A DNA stretch of 64,000 bases from Albugo candida (taxonomy: Eukaryota > Oomycota > Peronosporomycetes > Albuginales), in contig JBDOQK010000067.1 of NCBI GenBank assembly GCA_040437565.1, forward strand, positions 100,374 through 164,373, in the 5' to 3' direction. Made by a program: the position numbers and the translations under genes. Numbering within the stretch: position 1 is the first letter of the stretch; each line of letters starts with the position of its first letter. Shown here one piece after another: positions 47,354 through 60,244 of this stretch. The notes under the pieces are model-generated. The model worked only from the letters and a program-made list of their open reading frames with translations, was not told the origin of the DNA and made no database searches.

Positions 47354-48436
47354 TCAAATATTGCCTGTCACAACCTTTTTGTAACGAGTCAAATCTTGAT
47401 ACTGCCGTTCAACTTCCGCAAAGCCACGCTGTTTTTCCAACTCCGCAGTCTCGCTGGTGTACTTTGTGTGAAAAGTTGTGCAAGTGGCTTCACGCAGGTA
47501 TTTACCTTTGCAGTCTACTTTCTAGTATGGCTTTAAAGCTATTGTTTCGATTACGTTGCACGTCTAGTTGCATATCCAAACAATCAATTTCACGACAAAT
47601 ATCATCGTTAAATGGATTAGATTGCCCCTAGTCATATAAATGAGAGATCAGAGCTAACGATGCAAAGTTGTTTGTCATCCAACTCACATATCCCATGGCA
47701 AATTTTTCGTTGAAGCAATTTGTGGGGTTTAGACTTTCCACATCCGTACTTGAGTGATGGATGTCTTGATCTTTTGCGGTGAATATACTCTCGATATCTC
47801 GAGCAGAAATAATTTTGAAAAAGCCGGCTTCGTCGACATACCTCCACAGCTGAATGGACTGAAACTTTCTCTCTGAATAGATCAAGACTTCGAAGATGAG
47901 ATTTGATTTCGCATGTTGTGGCTACCCACCTTCATCTTTGACTGATTTGATGACATCATTTTGATTCTTTATCACCAGCTCTTCTAATCTTTTCTTTGAT
48001 GGTAAACCTATGCTTCCGGTAGTGGATCGTGCTCAAAGAATGACTTGCAGCTTCAAGACGTACATTTTCTCGACGAATGATTCCATTTTTTTATGTCGTG
48101 TGTTGCAGGTGTTGAATGTAGATAGTTTGTTATCTCACACAATTGCTTTTCCATGACATCAAGGATCTGGATTGTCTTTGCTTTTCCTCGCTATATGAAC
48201 AAATGACGAATAACTCGTTTGAATATGTCAGGGATACCACAATCCTCAACCTTGAGTTCTTGCACTATCCTTGTGGCCGTTGCTTTTGAGATGCACCATT
48301 CACTTTCTTGATTAACCTCGTAGTAAAATGCTTTTTTCAATGTGTTACAGTGGTTATGTGGAATAGGTGGAATCGGAATTGGATGCAATGAGGTCAAGAG
48401 ACCTTGACTTATTTCGGACTTTTGATTCTTGCTCAT
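47354..48436 (-). CDS. multi-exon coiled-coil protein, unknown
   Basis: Starts MSKNQKSEISQG at 48436. Coding pieces: 48436-48191 (EWCISKATATRIVQELKVED, DIFKRVIRHL), one after the acceptor CATATAG (KTIQILDVMEKQLCEITNYL), further pieces near 47.6-47.9 kb, then DICREIDCLDMQLDVQRNRN. A 52-bp intron (GTAAATAC...ACACCAG) leads to ETAELEKQRGFAEVERQYQD, and the gene ends VVTGNI at the TGA complementary to 47354-47356. The middle exon borders are not resolved. The heptad-rich helical character resembles centrosome, spindle or kinetochore accessory proteins, but no family can be named. It lies head to tail behind cullin on the same strand. Confidence 0.5.
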
Positions 48437-48648
48437 CAGCTATTCATCTCCGAGTTATCAGATACCGGTATTTAGGTTGANNNNNNNNNNNNNNNNNNNN
48501 NNNNNNNNNNNNNNNNNNNNNNNNNNNNNNNNNNNNNNNNNNNNNNNNNNNNNNNNNNNNNNNNNNNNNNNNNNNNNNNNTTCGGACTTTTGATTCTTGC
48601 TCATCAGCTATTCATCTCAGAGTTATCAAATACCGGTATTTAGGTTGA
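48413..48648. repeat. 100-N gap with 68-bp repeated flank, two differences
   Basis: N run 48481-48580. 48413-48480 and 48581-48648 differ at two sites (CTCCGAG/CTCAGAG, CAGATAC/CAAATAC). The start codon of the coiled-coil gene therefore appears twice. Confidence 0.88.
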
Positions 48649-48673
48649 GTTTCTCAATTGTATTGCATTCAGC

Positions 48674-51292
48674 TTATGCAAGATAGCGATACGTGTTTTC
48701 TACTTTTGGGTCCCGTTCTAAGTAATCGCGATCAATTAGAGCCTCAATACGTCGCTTGATAACTTTTAAGTTAGGACGGAAGAAAGAAAGCTGACTCAAT
48801 ACTTCGGATATGAGTTGTTGATGCTGTAAGGATTTACGAGCTTTCATAATACGCACGATTGCAGCTTCGATTGCTATACTTCGATCGTCTTCCACATGTT
48901 TTTGACTATGGCTATCTTCCAAAGAAGCCATTGGGATCCGAATCTTGCGCATGGGGCACGAAAACGTTTTGTTTAGTGCGAAATAATCGTTTGTTGAGAT
49001 GGTCTTCCCAGGGGGAGTTTTGGTCAAGATTTTGTACTTTCCACATGACAGCGAGTGCAGGATCCGTTTCACAACGTCTACGGATAGATTGAGTGCTTCT
49101 CGTAATGTTTCAAAAGAAAAAGGACCTTCTGCATCATTGAATAGTAGCAACGCTACTGCCTGCAATGTGGTCACTTGTAGATCGTACTGTTTTCGAGACG
49201 AAAATGATGCTCGGACCNNNNNNNNNNNNNNNNNNNNNNNNNNNNNNNNNNNNNNNNNNNNNNNNNNNNNNNNNNNNNNNNNNNNNNNNNNNNNNNNNNN
49301 NNNNNNNNNNNNNNNNNTTTCCACATGACAGCGAGTGCAGGATCCGTTTCACAACGTCTACGGATAGATTGAGTGCTTCTCGTAATGTTTCAAAAGAAAA
49401 AGGACCTTCTGCATCATTGAATAGTAGCAATGCTACTGCCTGCAATGTGGTCACTTGTAGATCGTACTGTTTTCGAGACGAAAATGATGCTCGGACCTAT
49501 AAAAAATATGTGAGGAATGGCGTGCAGGCGTATAAAGAGAATACGTGCATACCGTAGCGTTTCCAAGAGAATGCATCCATTGTAAACGCCGATGGCTCGT
49601 TTTGGAATCATAGTAAATTTTGAAAGAGCTCATACATTGTACCATCGGAGGAGGCATTGTGACTTCCAAGATTTTGTAAGACGGCCAGTAACCCGTCGTT
49701 AAAACCTGTGCAGTGAATTCTATAGCACCAGTATCGGTTTTGATTGATGCACCGCTCTTGTCGGATTCACCACTTTCAATCTTGCTTTGTGATTTCAGAA
49801 ATGACTCAAAGTCTTGTTGATGATCGGTACCAATCGTCAAGTCATTCATCATTCCTTCCATTTTGCTGGTAAATTGAGCACCACAACGAAGTTTCAGTTT
49901 TCCAATCATCAAAAGCTCAGCATCCGTAGAGGCAGAACGCTGATTGAGCAATCGTTTGGCCAACTGATTCCTATATATTTCGGCGAAAAGATCTTTATCG
50001 ATCATATACGAGAACACCGATACAACTTTCTCGAGAAAAGTTTCAACTTGTTCGTCGCTCAACTTTTCACCACCCGTCTTCAAGATACGATCACAAAAGG
50101 TACTCATCAGTTTGGCGGAATTGTCTGACCCAACATCTTTATTGACAAAATCTACAAATGCGTCTTTTAGTGCTTTTTGAAACAAATTGTTGCCTCCAAA
50201 TTGTTCATTAACAAGGTTTCGAAATTTATCATGGATGAAGAGGATCTCCTTGATATATTCTGGATCAGAAGCAGCATCTTTTACCACCCCAGACTGCAGC
50301 TCTTGAATCCTTTTTTCAACGATTGCGTTTCCGACAGCAGTGATATGAAGCTGTACAAGGTCAGCGATCGGCTCTAATCCATGCTCGATCCTCGAAAATA
50401 GACGGAACATCCGGGATAAATCATCCATTTTATCATTACTCATCAATGCAATCACCCCAGACTTTTCCCGTTCTATCAGCTCCTTCTGCGCTTCTTCTAA
50501 TAAGACTGTTTCTAATCTTCTAATGACTTTGGGTTCCGTCGAAGCATTAAGATATCTTGAGACTCTTTGTCGTTCTTGCATCAGTGCTTCTTCTACCTTC
50601 TTCAAGTAAAGAGGTGTAGAGTCATCCGTAAGCCAGCTTTTCGATTTGTTGAGGTAATAAATTCCAGTATTTTGCAAAAATTCGTTTTCGAAATAATTCT
50701 GATACACGCTCAAATACGATTTCATTCCCATAACTTCAAATATCTCTACACAATTCTTAATCATAGCTGTATCAATTAATTCGCCATTTCTTTCTATGTC
50801 GATCAACTGAAGCACGACGGATTTTGCTCGACTTGCCACCTTTTGGAATATAACGCGATAGAAACTTTGCATTCCTGCTTCTTCCAGCGTTGGCAAGGCG
50901 TGATGTTTGACATAATATCGATTCAAATACATGAAAAACTTGTACATCCATTGATTCATTATCTTGTGGTTTTCCCAGCGTTTTACCAACTGTGGAAGAA
51001 AAAACTCATCGTGGGTTTGCTGCAAGGAGGGCAACACCGTTTTCTCGAGATATTCGTCAAATGTTTCCCCATGTAATTTATAAAGCTGTTCGGAATAATT
51101 GAATGGAGATCGCTGTGTGCACATATTGTAGCACGTTGTATAGATCGGCATGAACACTTTTGGCGGAAAAGGGCCCTCGTGAACGTTCTCGAATCCTCTG
51201 TTAAGGATATCAAGCAATACGTCAATCGCCTTCGGTTTGATCTCGTGATCCCAGCCTTCTTCTAACGTTATCATTGCTTTTGTAGAAACCAT
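48674..51292 (-). CDS. CUL1: cullin-1, scaffold of SCF ubiquitin ligases
   Basis: Holds the Skp1/F-box substrate arm and the RBX1 RING in an SCF E3 complex. One intron (49497-49552, 56 bp) joins GNAT to VRASFSSRKQYDL. With the artefact removed the protein has about 760 residues, normal for CUL1. The N-terminal cullin repeats begin ITLEEGWDHEI, with YTTCYNMCTQRSP and YSEQLYKLHGETFDEY near the Skp1-binding part. The cullin-homology domain includes DLFAEIYRNQLAKRLLNQRS, FTSKMEGMMNDL and TTGYWPSYK. The C-terminal neddylation domain reads AIEAAIVRIMKARK, where the lysine of IVRIMK is the NEDD8 site, and it ends YRYLA as in CUL1. A 180-bp gap overlap repeats part of exon 2. Confidence 0.96.
49038..49497. 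repeat. 100-N gap with 180-bp repeated flank, one difference
   Basis: N run 49218-49317. 49038-49217 and 49318-49497 differ at one site (CAACGCTACT/CAATGCTACT). It repeats cullin exon 2 sequence. Confidence 0.9.
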
Positions 51293-53910
51293 TTTTCTTC
51301 AGCACTTGAGAAGCTGTGGGCTTTTGGGAACGACGCGAGTTAAATTATCTGCACCATCGTACTAGTTTTCACAGGTAACGTGACATCATATCAACTTTTT
51401 GTTTGGTGTGCTGAAGTACAATGCATGCAAAAGATCCGGTAATGTGCATATGTTTGATAATTTCACTCGACGCTCAATCGTAGAAGATCGTCTCCTGGTC
51501 CCATCTTCGGCTTTTAATTTCCTGCCTCTTTTAACCGCAAATAGAAAGATGGAATTATTTCACGCACCCGATACACATGGCACTTACTTTCACCCCGATC
51601 ATAGATCCTCTACCAACTATCTTATTTCAATTAGCAAAGCATAACCATGTATGGATACATACGCAGTGCATAAGATTTCTTATCATACGCGGTATACGCC
51701 CAATAATTCATTTTGATGGAGTTTCATCGATTTGATCAGAAAAAAGGGAAGGAGAATCGGGAAGCTGCATTATACAGCTAGAAGTCAAAAAGAGGCGGAT
51801 ACCGCAAGGGTTCACTAGCATAGATGGCTGGAGAATCAGAATGATTTCCGTATTTGTTACAAGGTGGATGATTAAAACATCAGGGTTCAATACAGCAGCA
51901 AGTCATTTTGGCGCAGAGCCTTGACACAGATGTGTTTCATGGCTGTAATTCGTGACATCGTCCAGCTAGCTCGATGCTGGGCATCAATCTCACTGCAAGT
52001 GTACGTATAAGCATGATCGAAGGGATGCCAGGAATTATCTGTTTGAAGGTCGCACGTTCACAGATACCTTTTATTGATGTGGTCGCTGCTCAGTAATGAC
52101 ATTGCTTCAATACAGCAACAAAAGGATTAAATCATATTGGCAACGCGCCGAACTACCGAACACGTACAGACGTATGAGTCCTAACTCGATTCGATAAAAG
52201 TTATCGAGTTGTACACTTGTTCAATCGTGCTTTTCGACCGCGTTTTGACAATCAACGTGATTGGAGATTCTCAAGTTGCGTAGTTGTACGCTATCGGGAA
52301 ATTTCACCGCATAAGTATCGAGTCATTGACGAGAGACCAGCAAATATAACCATGCATGCGCAACTCCATTTCTGCATGTTTGATAGATAGCCGAGTATTT
52401 CATAGTTCACCTTTTATGAGCTAATTGACATATGAGGATTTGGGACGGTAGTGTCGTATGCAATCATTCTTTGGTAAGCAAAAAGATAAATCCAGGACGG
52501 ATCATGAAATGCTAACTTGAGTAACTCCACGTGCTGGCTGAATATAAAACAACCAAGGTGACGCGGAGAACTGAACAGATAATGTATCTTAAAAATCCCT
52601 TTCTACATTATCATAGAATCAAATCAATTTATTATGGAAACAATTGCTTGATAGTCTCCATATTCAATTACAAAGTCCAGTAAACTCAGCGAAGGCGAAG
52701 GTAGATAGATGTACATTAATGGTTTAGTCATTCGATGATTCGATGGCTCCGCTCGCTTTCTACCCGACACCATGATCTCTATCTATAATGAGCCCAGATG
52801 ACACAGTGGTTATATCAGTGACACATTCACGGCAAACAGCCAAATAGAGTCGTTTTTGATAAGTGACACGATATCAAAACCGACTAACTCTAAAGATAAA
52901 TTATTGCGCCGTTCCTTCTATAACGCTNNNNNNNNNNNNNNNNNNNNNNNNNNNNNNNNNNNNNNNNNNNNNNNNNNNNNNNNNNNNNNNNNNNNNNNNN
53001 NNNNNNNNNNNNNNNNNNNNNNNNNNNTACCGAACACGTACAGACGTATGAGTCCTAACTCGATTCGATAAAAGTTATCGAGTTGTACACTTGTTCAATC
53101 GTGCTTTTCGACCGCGTTTTGACAATCAACGTGATTGGAGATTCTCAAGTTGCGTAGTTGTACGCTATCGGGAAATTTCACCGCATAAGTATCGAGTCAT
53201 TGACGAGAGACCAGCAAATATAACCATGCATGCGCAACTCCATTTCTGCATGTTTGATAGATAGCCGAGTATTTCATAGTTCACCTTTTATGAGCTAATT
53301 GACATATGAGGATTTGGGACGGTAGTGTCGTATGCAATCATTCTTTGGTAAGCAAAAAGATAAATCCAGGACGGATCATGAAATGCTAACTTGAGTAACT
53401 CCACGTGCTGGCTGAATATAAAACAACCAAGGTGACGCGGAGAACTGAACAGATAATGTATCTTAAAAATCCCTTTCTACATTATCATAGAATCAAATCA
53501 ATTTATTATGGAAACAATTGCTTGATAGTCTCCATATTCAATTACAAAGTCCAGTAAACTCAGCGAAGGCGAAGGTAGATAGATGTACATTAATGGTTTA
53601 GTCATTCGATGATTCGATGGCTCCGCTCGCTTTCTACCCGACACCATGATCTCTATCTATAATGAGCCCAGATGACACAGTGGTTATATCAGTGACACAT
53701 TCACGGCAAACAGCCAAATAGAGTCGTTTTTGATAAGTGACACGATATCAAAACCGACTAACTCTAAAGATAAATTATTGCGCCGTTCCTTCTATAACGC
53801 TCGCCGCATCAAAGAGGGCATAAAATATTGTCTGGATATACTCGGAATTAGTATCAAATCACCTTAATATTGGATTGGTACGAAATACTTGATTATTGCC
53901 AACAAGGAAA
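51293..53910. other. long intergenic region, mostly an assembly repeat
   Basis: No gene seen. Its apparent 2.6 kb is inflated: 52154-52927 and 53028-53801 are the same 774 bp, so the real distance between cullin and the RGS-DENN gene is about 1.7 kb. It contains the two divergent promoters. Confidence 0.6.
52154..53801. repeat. 100-N gap with 774-bp repeated flank
   Basis: N run 52928-53027. 52154-52927 recurs at 53028-53801 with no difference I can see. It is the longest identical overlap in the window. Confidence 0.92.
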
Positions 53911-56711
53911 ATGGTTCGCTCTCTTGACACGTGGCTTTTTGGTGAAGAGCAAGTGGTATCATGTAAACAACCCATGCGTAAACGCAACACTACAAAAAAC
54001 GTTAAGCATCTGAATCGCACGTCATATGACACATCTGTACACTCGCCTACGGGCACAACCTTCAGGACTAAAGCACAAATATTACGAAGTGATTCAAAGA
54101 CGAATTTGAGAGACCCTTTATGTCCCGTACCAATCAGTCTTCGGTTTCGACAATTATTTGGAAATGACCGATTGCAAGAGAAGCAAAGTCGAGCGTTCGA
54201 TGAGAAGGCAGCCAAAATTTGTAGCCCTGAATCAATGACGTTGCAAAAGATCGTCCGAGATTCAAACAAATTACCGTTTTTCTTAGAATGGCTAGCATTA
54301 GCAAAAGATAACGAATCACATTATCACCAGGTTGTTCTATTCTTGCTTGAAGTGGAGCAATTACACTCCGTAGACTCGACGAAGAAGGCAGATCAAGCAC
54401 AGAAAATCTGGTCAAAATATTTGCGTAAGGATTCGGAATTTGACATTTCGAGTACCCTACAACTTACAATTGAACTAAAGCAGCTGGTATGGGATCACAT
54501 CAAGTCTGGTGAAGTGACATTCTATCCAATACAAAAACTTGCGTACACAAGACTTAGCAGAGAAGAATTACCGATGTTTGTTGAGAGTCGAGAGTATTAC
54601 AATATGGTCATGAGTATGGAAACAACAATGAGATCTATACCACTGGAAGAATTACTTCAGGTAATGAAATCAAGACCTTGACATAATATGCTGACGAACT
54701 ATTTGTCTGTTTCGTGTAGCAACCCAGGGCTGCACATTACTTTCTTTTATACCTAATGGAGAGCAGGCAGCATTTTGAGCTATACTTCTGGCTTCATACT
54801 GAATATGTACTACTTCCAGCTTTGGAGAGTAACGAAACGACCTTTTGGAGTCTCTCGCACATTTTGATACAAAAATGTCTTACAGAATCTAAGGCCATAA
54901 CGATGGTAACGAAGAAAGCTTTGCAAAATACGGTGGAGAGCAAAGCAAAGCGTAGAACTGGCGTTCGGTCGGAACCGATGCTGAAAAACTATCTAATTAA
55001 AGCACAACAAGAAATTTTTGTAATGTTAGAAGCCTCAAGGTATGACCGATTTTGCAAAAGTAATCTCTACAAGATTGTACTGAGAGACCCTTTGCTTACG
55101 TGGGCACGTACGGGAGGAACAAATGACGGCTTCACCGACTTGATGTCATACGAAAGTTTGCCGAAAAACACTGGTAATTTACACGGGCAAAGCACCACCA
55201 AATTGGTCATCTGCGAAGATGCAGAGTTAAATGAGTGCGAGAGAACCGGTTCTCCTAACACAGAACAGACTGATTTAGGTGACTCGATCGAGAGCCCACC
55301 CAGCTCAGACTCTGGTCTTTTAGGTCTGAATTTGGAGAGTATTATTCGATTCACAGATTTACCGGAAGGATTACAAGTTCACTATCGCCCTAAGTATAAT
55401 ATCGCAAACAACACTTTACTGGAATGCTGTGATGAATCTACTTTGATCAAGGCTTTTATCTTCGAGGCAAGTAGTGGTCACCACAGTGCAACAAATACAC
55501 ATCAAAGTTGTGATCTTGAAATTCATCAAGTCCACATTGATCAGAAAGTCTCAAAATCAGTAGAAGATTTCCATGATCTCAGCACCCGTTTGAAACCTTT
55601 TTTTGTGCCTGATGGACAATTGACCATCTCCAAAACATCCAAATGTCCCGGCGATATGTTGTTCTGTTTCCAGCAAACGGGCCAACACGGACTGATGAAT
55701 GCAGCCGTGTTTCTCACATATCAGGACATGTTGAATGTAGTAAGCGAGGAAAAAGAGCGTCGTGCAAGAGGTTTATCATTTGTATCCAGAATTATTTCGG
55801 CTACAACTTTACGCACACTACTCCAACAATATCTAAGTGATCATGAAGCTTGTGATTACATGTGTTCCAAGCAACTGGTGAAGCATTTTGCTAATCAGCA
55901 CCCACTACAGATGGCGAAACTCGGACATTATCCGACTCTTAGCTCCCCGGTGAATGGTGCATGTTATGATACAACGCTTGAGCCACTCGTCCAATTTTTT
56001 GGTACTACTGGGATGCTACAACTACTTGCTTGCGCCCTACTTGAATGCAGCATTGTATTTGTCTCCGATCAGTACTCTGCTCTGACGAACTGTGCCGAAG
56101 GTATACGATCCTTGCTGAAACCCTTTCAATGGTGCCATGTCTATTTGCCAATTCTCCCAAAGTCCCTTCTGGCATATTTAGAGTGTCCTACCCCCTTTTT
56201 GGCTGGTATACACACAAATTATGCTCACGAGTCAATCTTCCCAAAATCAGGTTCAGTTGCCATTGCAAATACCGAAACAGGAATGATTTATTATACTGGA
56301 AGGAAATGTACTAATTGGCAAAATTTGGGAATATGTGTCCATGATGCTGATGTGAGTCTTCCATTTGCATTCAAAGATACAAAGCACGCGCTAGATAGAC
56401 TGCTCAATCCGTTCCTCTTCGACCTTGATACCGTCAATCCAAAGCCGGCCAACAATCATGTTTATAGGACGCCATTTCCTGATGGTAAAATCAGGAGAGA
56501 ATGTCGCAGTCTGATTGAGCATCTTCTTCAAGGTCACATGGATGCGCGCTTAATTGTGGGTGATGTAAGAGAGTTTGTTGTGATTTTCGATGAGGAACAA
56601 TTTCTCGCATCGAAATCTGCAGAAGGAATAACCTTTTACCGAATGCTCTTGCGCACACAGTCCTTTTCCGAGTACATTGGCGTATCATCCACACCCTTAC
56701 AAACAACTTGA
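53911..56711 (+). CDS. tandem RGS-domain / DENN-domain fusion protein
   Basis: One intron (54661-54719, 59 bp) gives 913 residues. After a basic, disordered N terminus, a first RGS fold spans about 115-245 (LQKIVRDSNKLPFFLEWLAL ... VESREYYNMV). A second, RGS-like helical segment follows (HYFLLYLMESRQHFELYFWL ... MLEASRYDRFCKS, about 255-370). After an acidic linker comes a DENN module: an upstream part (PGDMLFCFQQTG) and the central core LLACALLECSIVFVSDQYSA, LLKPFQWCHVYLPILPKSLL and CPTPFLAGIHTN. RGS domains speed GTP hydrolysis by G-alpha and DENN domains act as Rab exchange factors. The fusion suggests a link from heterotrimeric G proteins to vesicle traffic; that role is inference. Confidence 0.88.
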
Positions 56712-57050
56712 GATACTTGTGGAGAAAAAACGCCGTCTCAAAAAGTATCTCCACAGATTGTGATAATCTTGAGCTTACACGTTCTAGAAGAGAATGGATA
56801 AGATGGGGATTTTCTTGTATACGTTTCTAGCATCATTTTGTGCTCGCACCAGGAAATTCATCCTCGGGATTCAATGCACCACAGCCGCAACTGGCGCTTT
56901 AAGAGTTCCTTTGAATCTTTCGGTTCCGCATTATGATCAGCGAAACATCTTACGGTTTCAAAATTTTGATGCGTGAGATTTATGAGATTGTGAATAACCG
57001 ATCGGTATGTAATGCTCTATTAATCAGACACACACTTACTGAACCTCAAC
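56712..57050. other. spacer between RGS-DENN and the next gene
   Basis: About 340 bp. A 60-codon open stretch (56794-56976) might be a first exon of the following gene, but I could not link it through a convincing junction. Confidence 0.35.
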
Positions 57051-58447
57051 TCTGGGTAACCGCTTCGAGATCGTTGTAACGCCGCAAATATGCGAGCATG
57101 TGCTGACCGACAAAATCTGCCTCATAACGCTATTGTCTGTGTTCATTGATAGTTGCATGGTTGCGAATGCAACTACTAATCGAGTTCCGTATATACGTAC
57201 AGGGTCCCAGGCAAACCCTCCGTTGTTAATCTCTCCCATCTCTGCTACACATCGAGTGAGTGGTTCATATTTTTATATTGTTCGTTACCACACTCGAAAT
57301 AATGCAAAGCATTCAGGATAATATTCTAGGAGCTGAAGGTTATAATTCAAATAATAATTGGATAAGAGAGCAGTGGATTGCCAACTTGAAGAAAAAGCAG
57401 AGGAACCAGTGCTTTGAGACTAGCATGGATGTTTTCACGCCGTCATATGGCAGTGGTGAAGGACCATTTGCAAAGTATAGCCCTCAAGCATCAGACCAAG
57501 AACGGGTGCGTATTTTTAACAAACATAAAGCGCACGCTTTGCTGATATTCTTCTAGTTACATCTTGATGGGATCATATTGAATAATCTCGAATGTTTTGC
57601 TCACGTGTGTGTCAGTCCTTCATCGCTGGGCGGCCCAATGGGAAGTACGAGGCACCCTGTGCATAATGTAGCGGCCGGGAGTAAAAAAACACTCAACACA
57701 TTGTTCAAAAAAAGAACCAATCACACCAGTATTGGTATTAATGAACCGAGGCCGCGTACGCCACGAAGGAAATTAAACTGTGGATCTGTTTCCTTTGATA
57801 ACGATGATGCAAGAAGTCCAAACCAGGAAAAGATCATGAACGAGTGTGACGCATCGATCGATGAAAGAGTGGAAATACTCCACGATATGAACCAACCGTG
57901 GGCTGACCCAAAGACACCACTTCATACTTGCTGGAATTTAGCCACCTCAAAATGCGCCGACTTGCTGGCGGAAGACGGTCTTTATGGGGAAGCTTGGGAC
58001 TCGGCATCGATGCTGAATGAAGAAAGTAATCTTAAACTCATTCGGACCGCTAGTTTTGACCAGGAAGGACTGAGACAAGTCTTCGAGCAGACTCATCTGA
58101 GTGGAAGTAGCTCATTCGAGCATTCAGCGCTGGACGCAGCAACTGGTGCATTCAATGAAATATCTAGTACATCAAGTAATCAAAAAGACGATGTGGTCGA
58201 CATTCTTCAAGGAGATGGGCTCCTCAATTCGCCGTCTCTCAATAGTGATATACAGTCTCCGTCGCTCACAGCCGCAATTACAGCTGGTTATATACCAAAT
58301 GATGGCAATCAACACGAATTCGATTTAGCTGAATTCGATAATCTTGTAGCAGACTGTAAATTTCTCGAATTTGATAACGATTTGAACTATTTGAATTTGG
58401 TTTCGTATATGTTGTACGACAGGAGTTGTCAATCCATGCAGCCATAA
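57051..58447 (+). CDS. hypothetical protein, acidic and serine-rich
   Basis: Two phase-0 introns are clear. The first starts GTGAGTGG after SATHR and ends GCATTCAG (57256-57316); the second is 57506-57556 (51 bp, GTGCGT...TTCTAG). Together they join NRVPYIRTGSQANPP, DNILGAEGYNSNNNWIREQW, MDVFTPSYGSGEGPF and a long last exon ending CQSMQP. The 5' part is open without ATG from about 57051, so the first exon is not fixed. The C-terminal 290 residues are rich in Ser, Asp, Glu and Asn, with several proline-directed TP/SP sites (RPRTPRRK, ARSPNQ, LLNSPS). This fits a disordered regulatory or nuclear protein. No domain recognised. Confidence 0.6.
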
Positions 58448-59150
58448 ATACGACTCTGAAATACATCCGTAATTGACCCGAGTTTCTCGCTTATAAGGTC
58501 GATACATTTCTCAGACGAACAATCGATTTAAGTACGTTAAATGACACAACTTGTGCACAGAAGAATCACCTTGTATCGTCGACGAATCGGTATTCATGCC
58601 AAATACGCTACCGAAATTTGGAGTGCATTGATGGGTACTCGAGTCATTTTTCAGGTGATGACAATTTGATTGTAATGTAAATGACGTGCATTCCGCAACC
58701 ACGAGCAATTTTATAGTGCTGCTTGTGATGCAGACATTATTGACCAGGTGACGCAAATCACCGTTTGTGATGCTTATCAGCATACTAATCAGATTTGGAT
58801 CGACTCAAATTCACATGATTGATATGGATAGACATTTTGATGTTCAGGAATCGTTTCTGTTGTTGGGCCGACTCAGCTGGCACCTTCAAGCTGCGGTTAC
58901 TTTAGAGCTAGGGAAAATGTCACTGATGCACAACTCGATTTTTTCCAATCATGTCATGCGGGACTAGCGTCAATATAGCTGACTGCGCTGGAATAAAATT
59001 GGGACGATTTTAAGCACGTATTGCTGGAGTTCATACCCCACCGTCATAGTCTTCTGTGCGGCCGTGAATGTCGGCTAGTATGGATATTGCGAAGTTCCAA
59101 TCTGATAAAGAGCCAAGATCTGGATTGTTAGGTGAAAATATTTTAGACGG
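58448..59150. other. no gene seen
   Basis: Downstream of the acidic protein. Short open stretches only. The transposon-rich end of the window begins here. Confidence 0.35.
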
Positions 59151-59153
59151 AGC

Positions 59154-60202
59154 TTGATACGGTTGATTAGTTTTCAAGTATCATACCATAGAAAGTCACT
59201 GAGAAGAGAAGTTGGAACTGAAAATAAAAGAGCTAGTTTTGAATGTTCGGTGACTTCCAACTTGTGCATTTTAATGGGAGAAAAAAACGCTCATTCGAAG
59301 GAATTTGGTGAGGCCACACTCACGTTTGTTGAAGTCCATCTATCCCAGCAATCACTTACAAAAGCACGGTTTACTGAATGGTCCGGTGCATATGGCCCCT
59401 ACCTTCCGCACTACATTGCCGCCGCCTTTTAATCCTGGCGTTTTAAAGCAGTGCAATTTTTCAAGTACAAAAATGATGGCCTTTACAAGCTACTACATGT
59501 CGGAAAGCGCCAAAGCATTAGACGCTGTCGCGCCCATCGACTGGACGCAAATGTGGAAACGGAAACGACATCTTGACCGTGATCTATTGCCATCTACTCC
59601 GACCTCAAGTTTCGATAACAACATAACGGTCTCCGGATTCGCAAAACATACCGCATCCATATACTGAACAACACGTGCGTCTTCGTGTGCGCGGCGGTGG
59701 AATTAGCAAAGCGCTTATTCTGGAACTGTCCTTTAGCTCAACACCTCTGGACAATTACCCTACGACCCATACAGCACTACTTCAATGCCCCTACACATGA
59801 TCTACAGCTGTCTATTGGTCATCATTAGATCTTCGTACCGACGCTTGCCACAGATTTGGCGCGCATAATTTCATCCGAGTCATGAACGTGGTTCGCTGCT
59901 TGGTTCCCAAAACCTTTTGGATGGAACGGACCAACGTAATATTTCTCTCAGATCCTATGACTAGATCCACTCCATTAATTTCCTTGAAGGTGGCCACCGT
60001 TCGACAAGCTTCCTTCCACGTTACAGCCCATGTGCGACGCCTTGGTTTTTTTGACCCGCTGAACACTCGGCCTAAAGTACTCTGCGATCATTACCTTCTT
60101 GCAAGCAGCGAAATTTCTTCTATTGCTTCAACTACTTTCTACCCTTCGGCTCCGATCCAACCTTTCCCTGTTGAACATGGTCACTTTGAAGGTCAAGTCT
60201 AA
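59154..60202 (+). mobile_element. decayed element coding sequence, unassigned
   Basis: Two long open stretches on the plus strand (59305-59667 and about 59790-60202) look coding. The second contains FGAHNFIRVMNVVRCL, VRQASFHVTAHVRRLGFFDP and LNTRPKVL. They lie between a host gene and several element remains. A retrotransposon ORF1 is possible, since a LINE endonuclease start follows 2 kb downstream on the same strand beyond two other elements. No domain can be named. Confidence 0.35.
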
Positions 60203-60244
60203 ACAAATACTCACAGTTGTATAAGTCAGATAGATTGTTAGATA

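Noticed and set aside
51399-51644. 81-codon ORF upstream of cullin
   Set aside because: No family, no conserved context, and it lies in the cullin promoter region. Probably chance.
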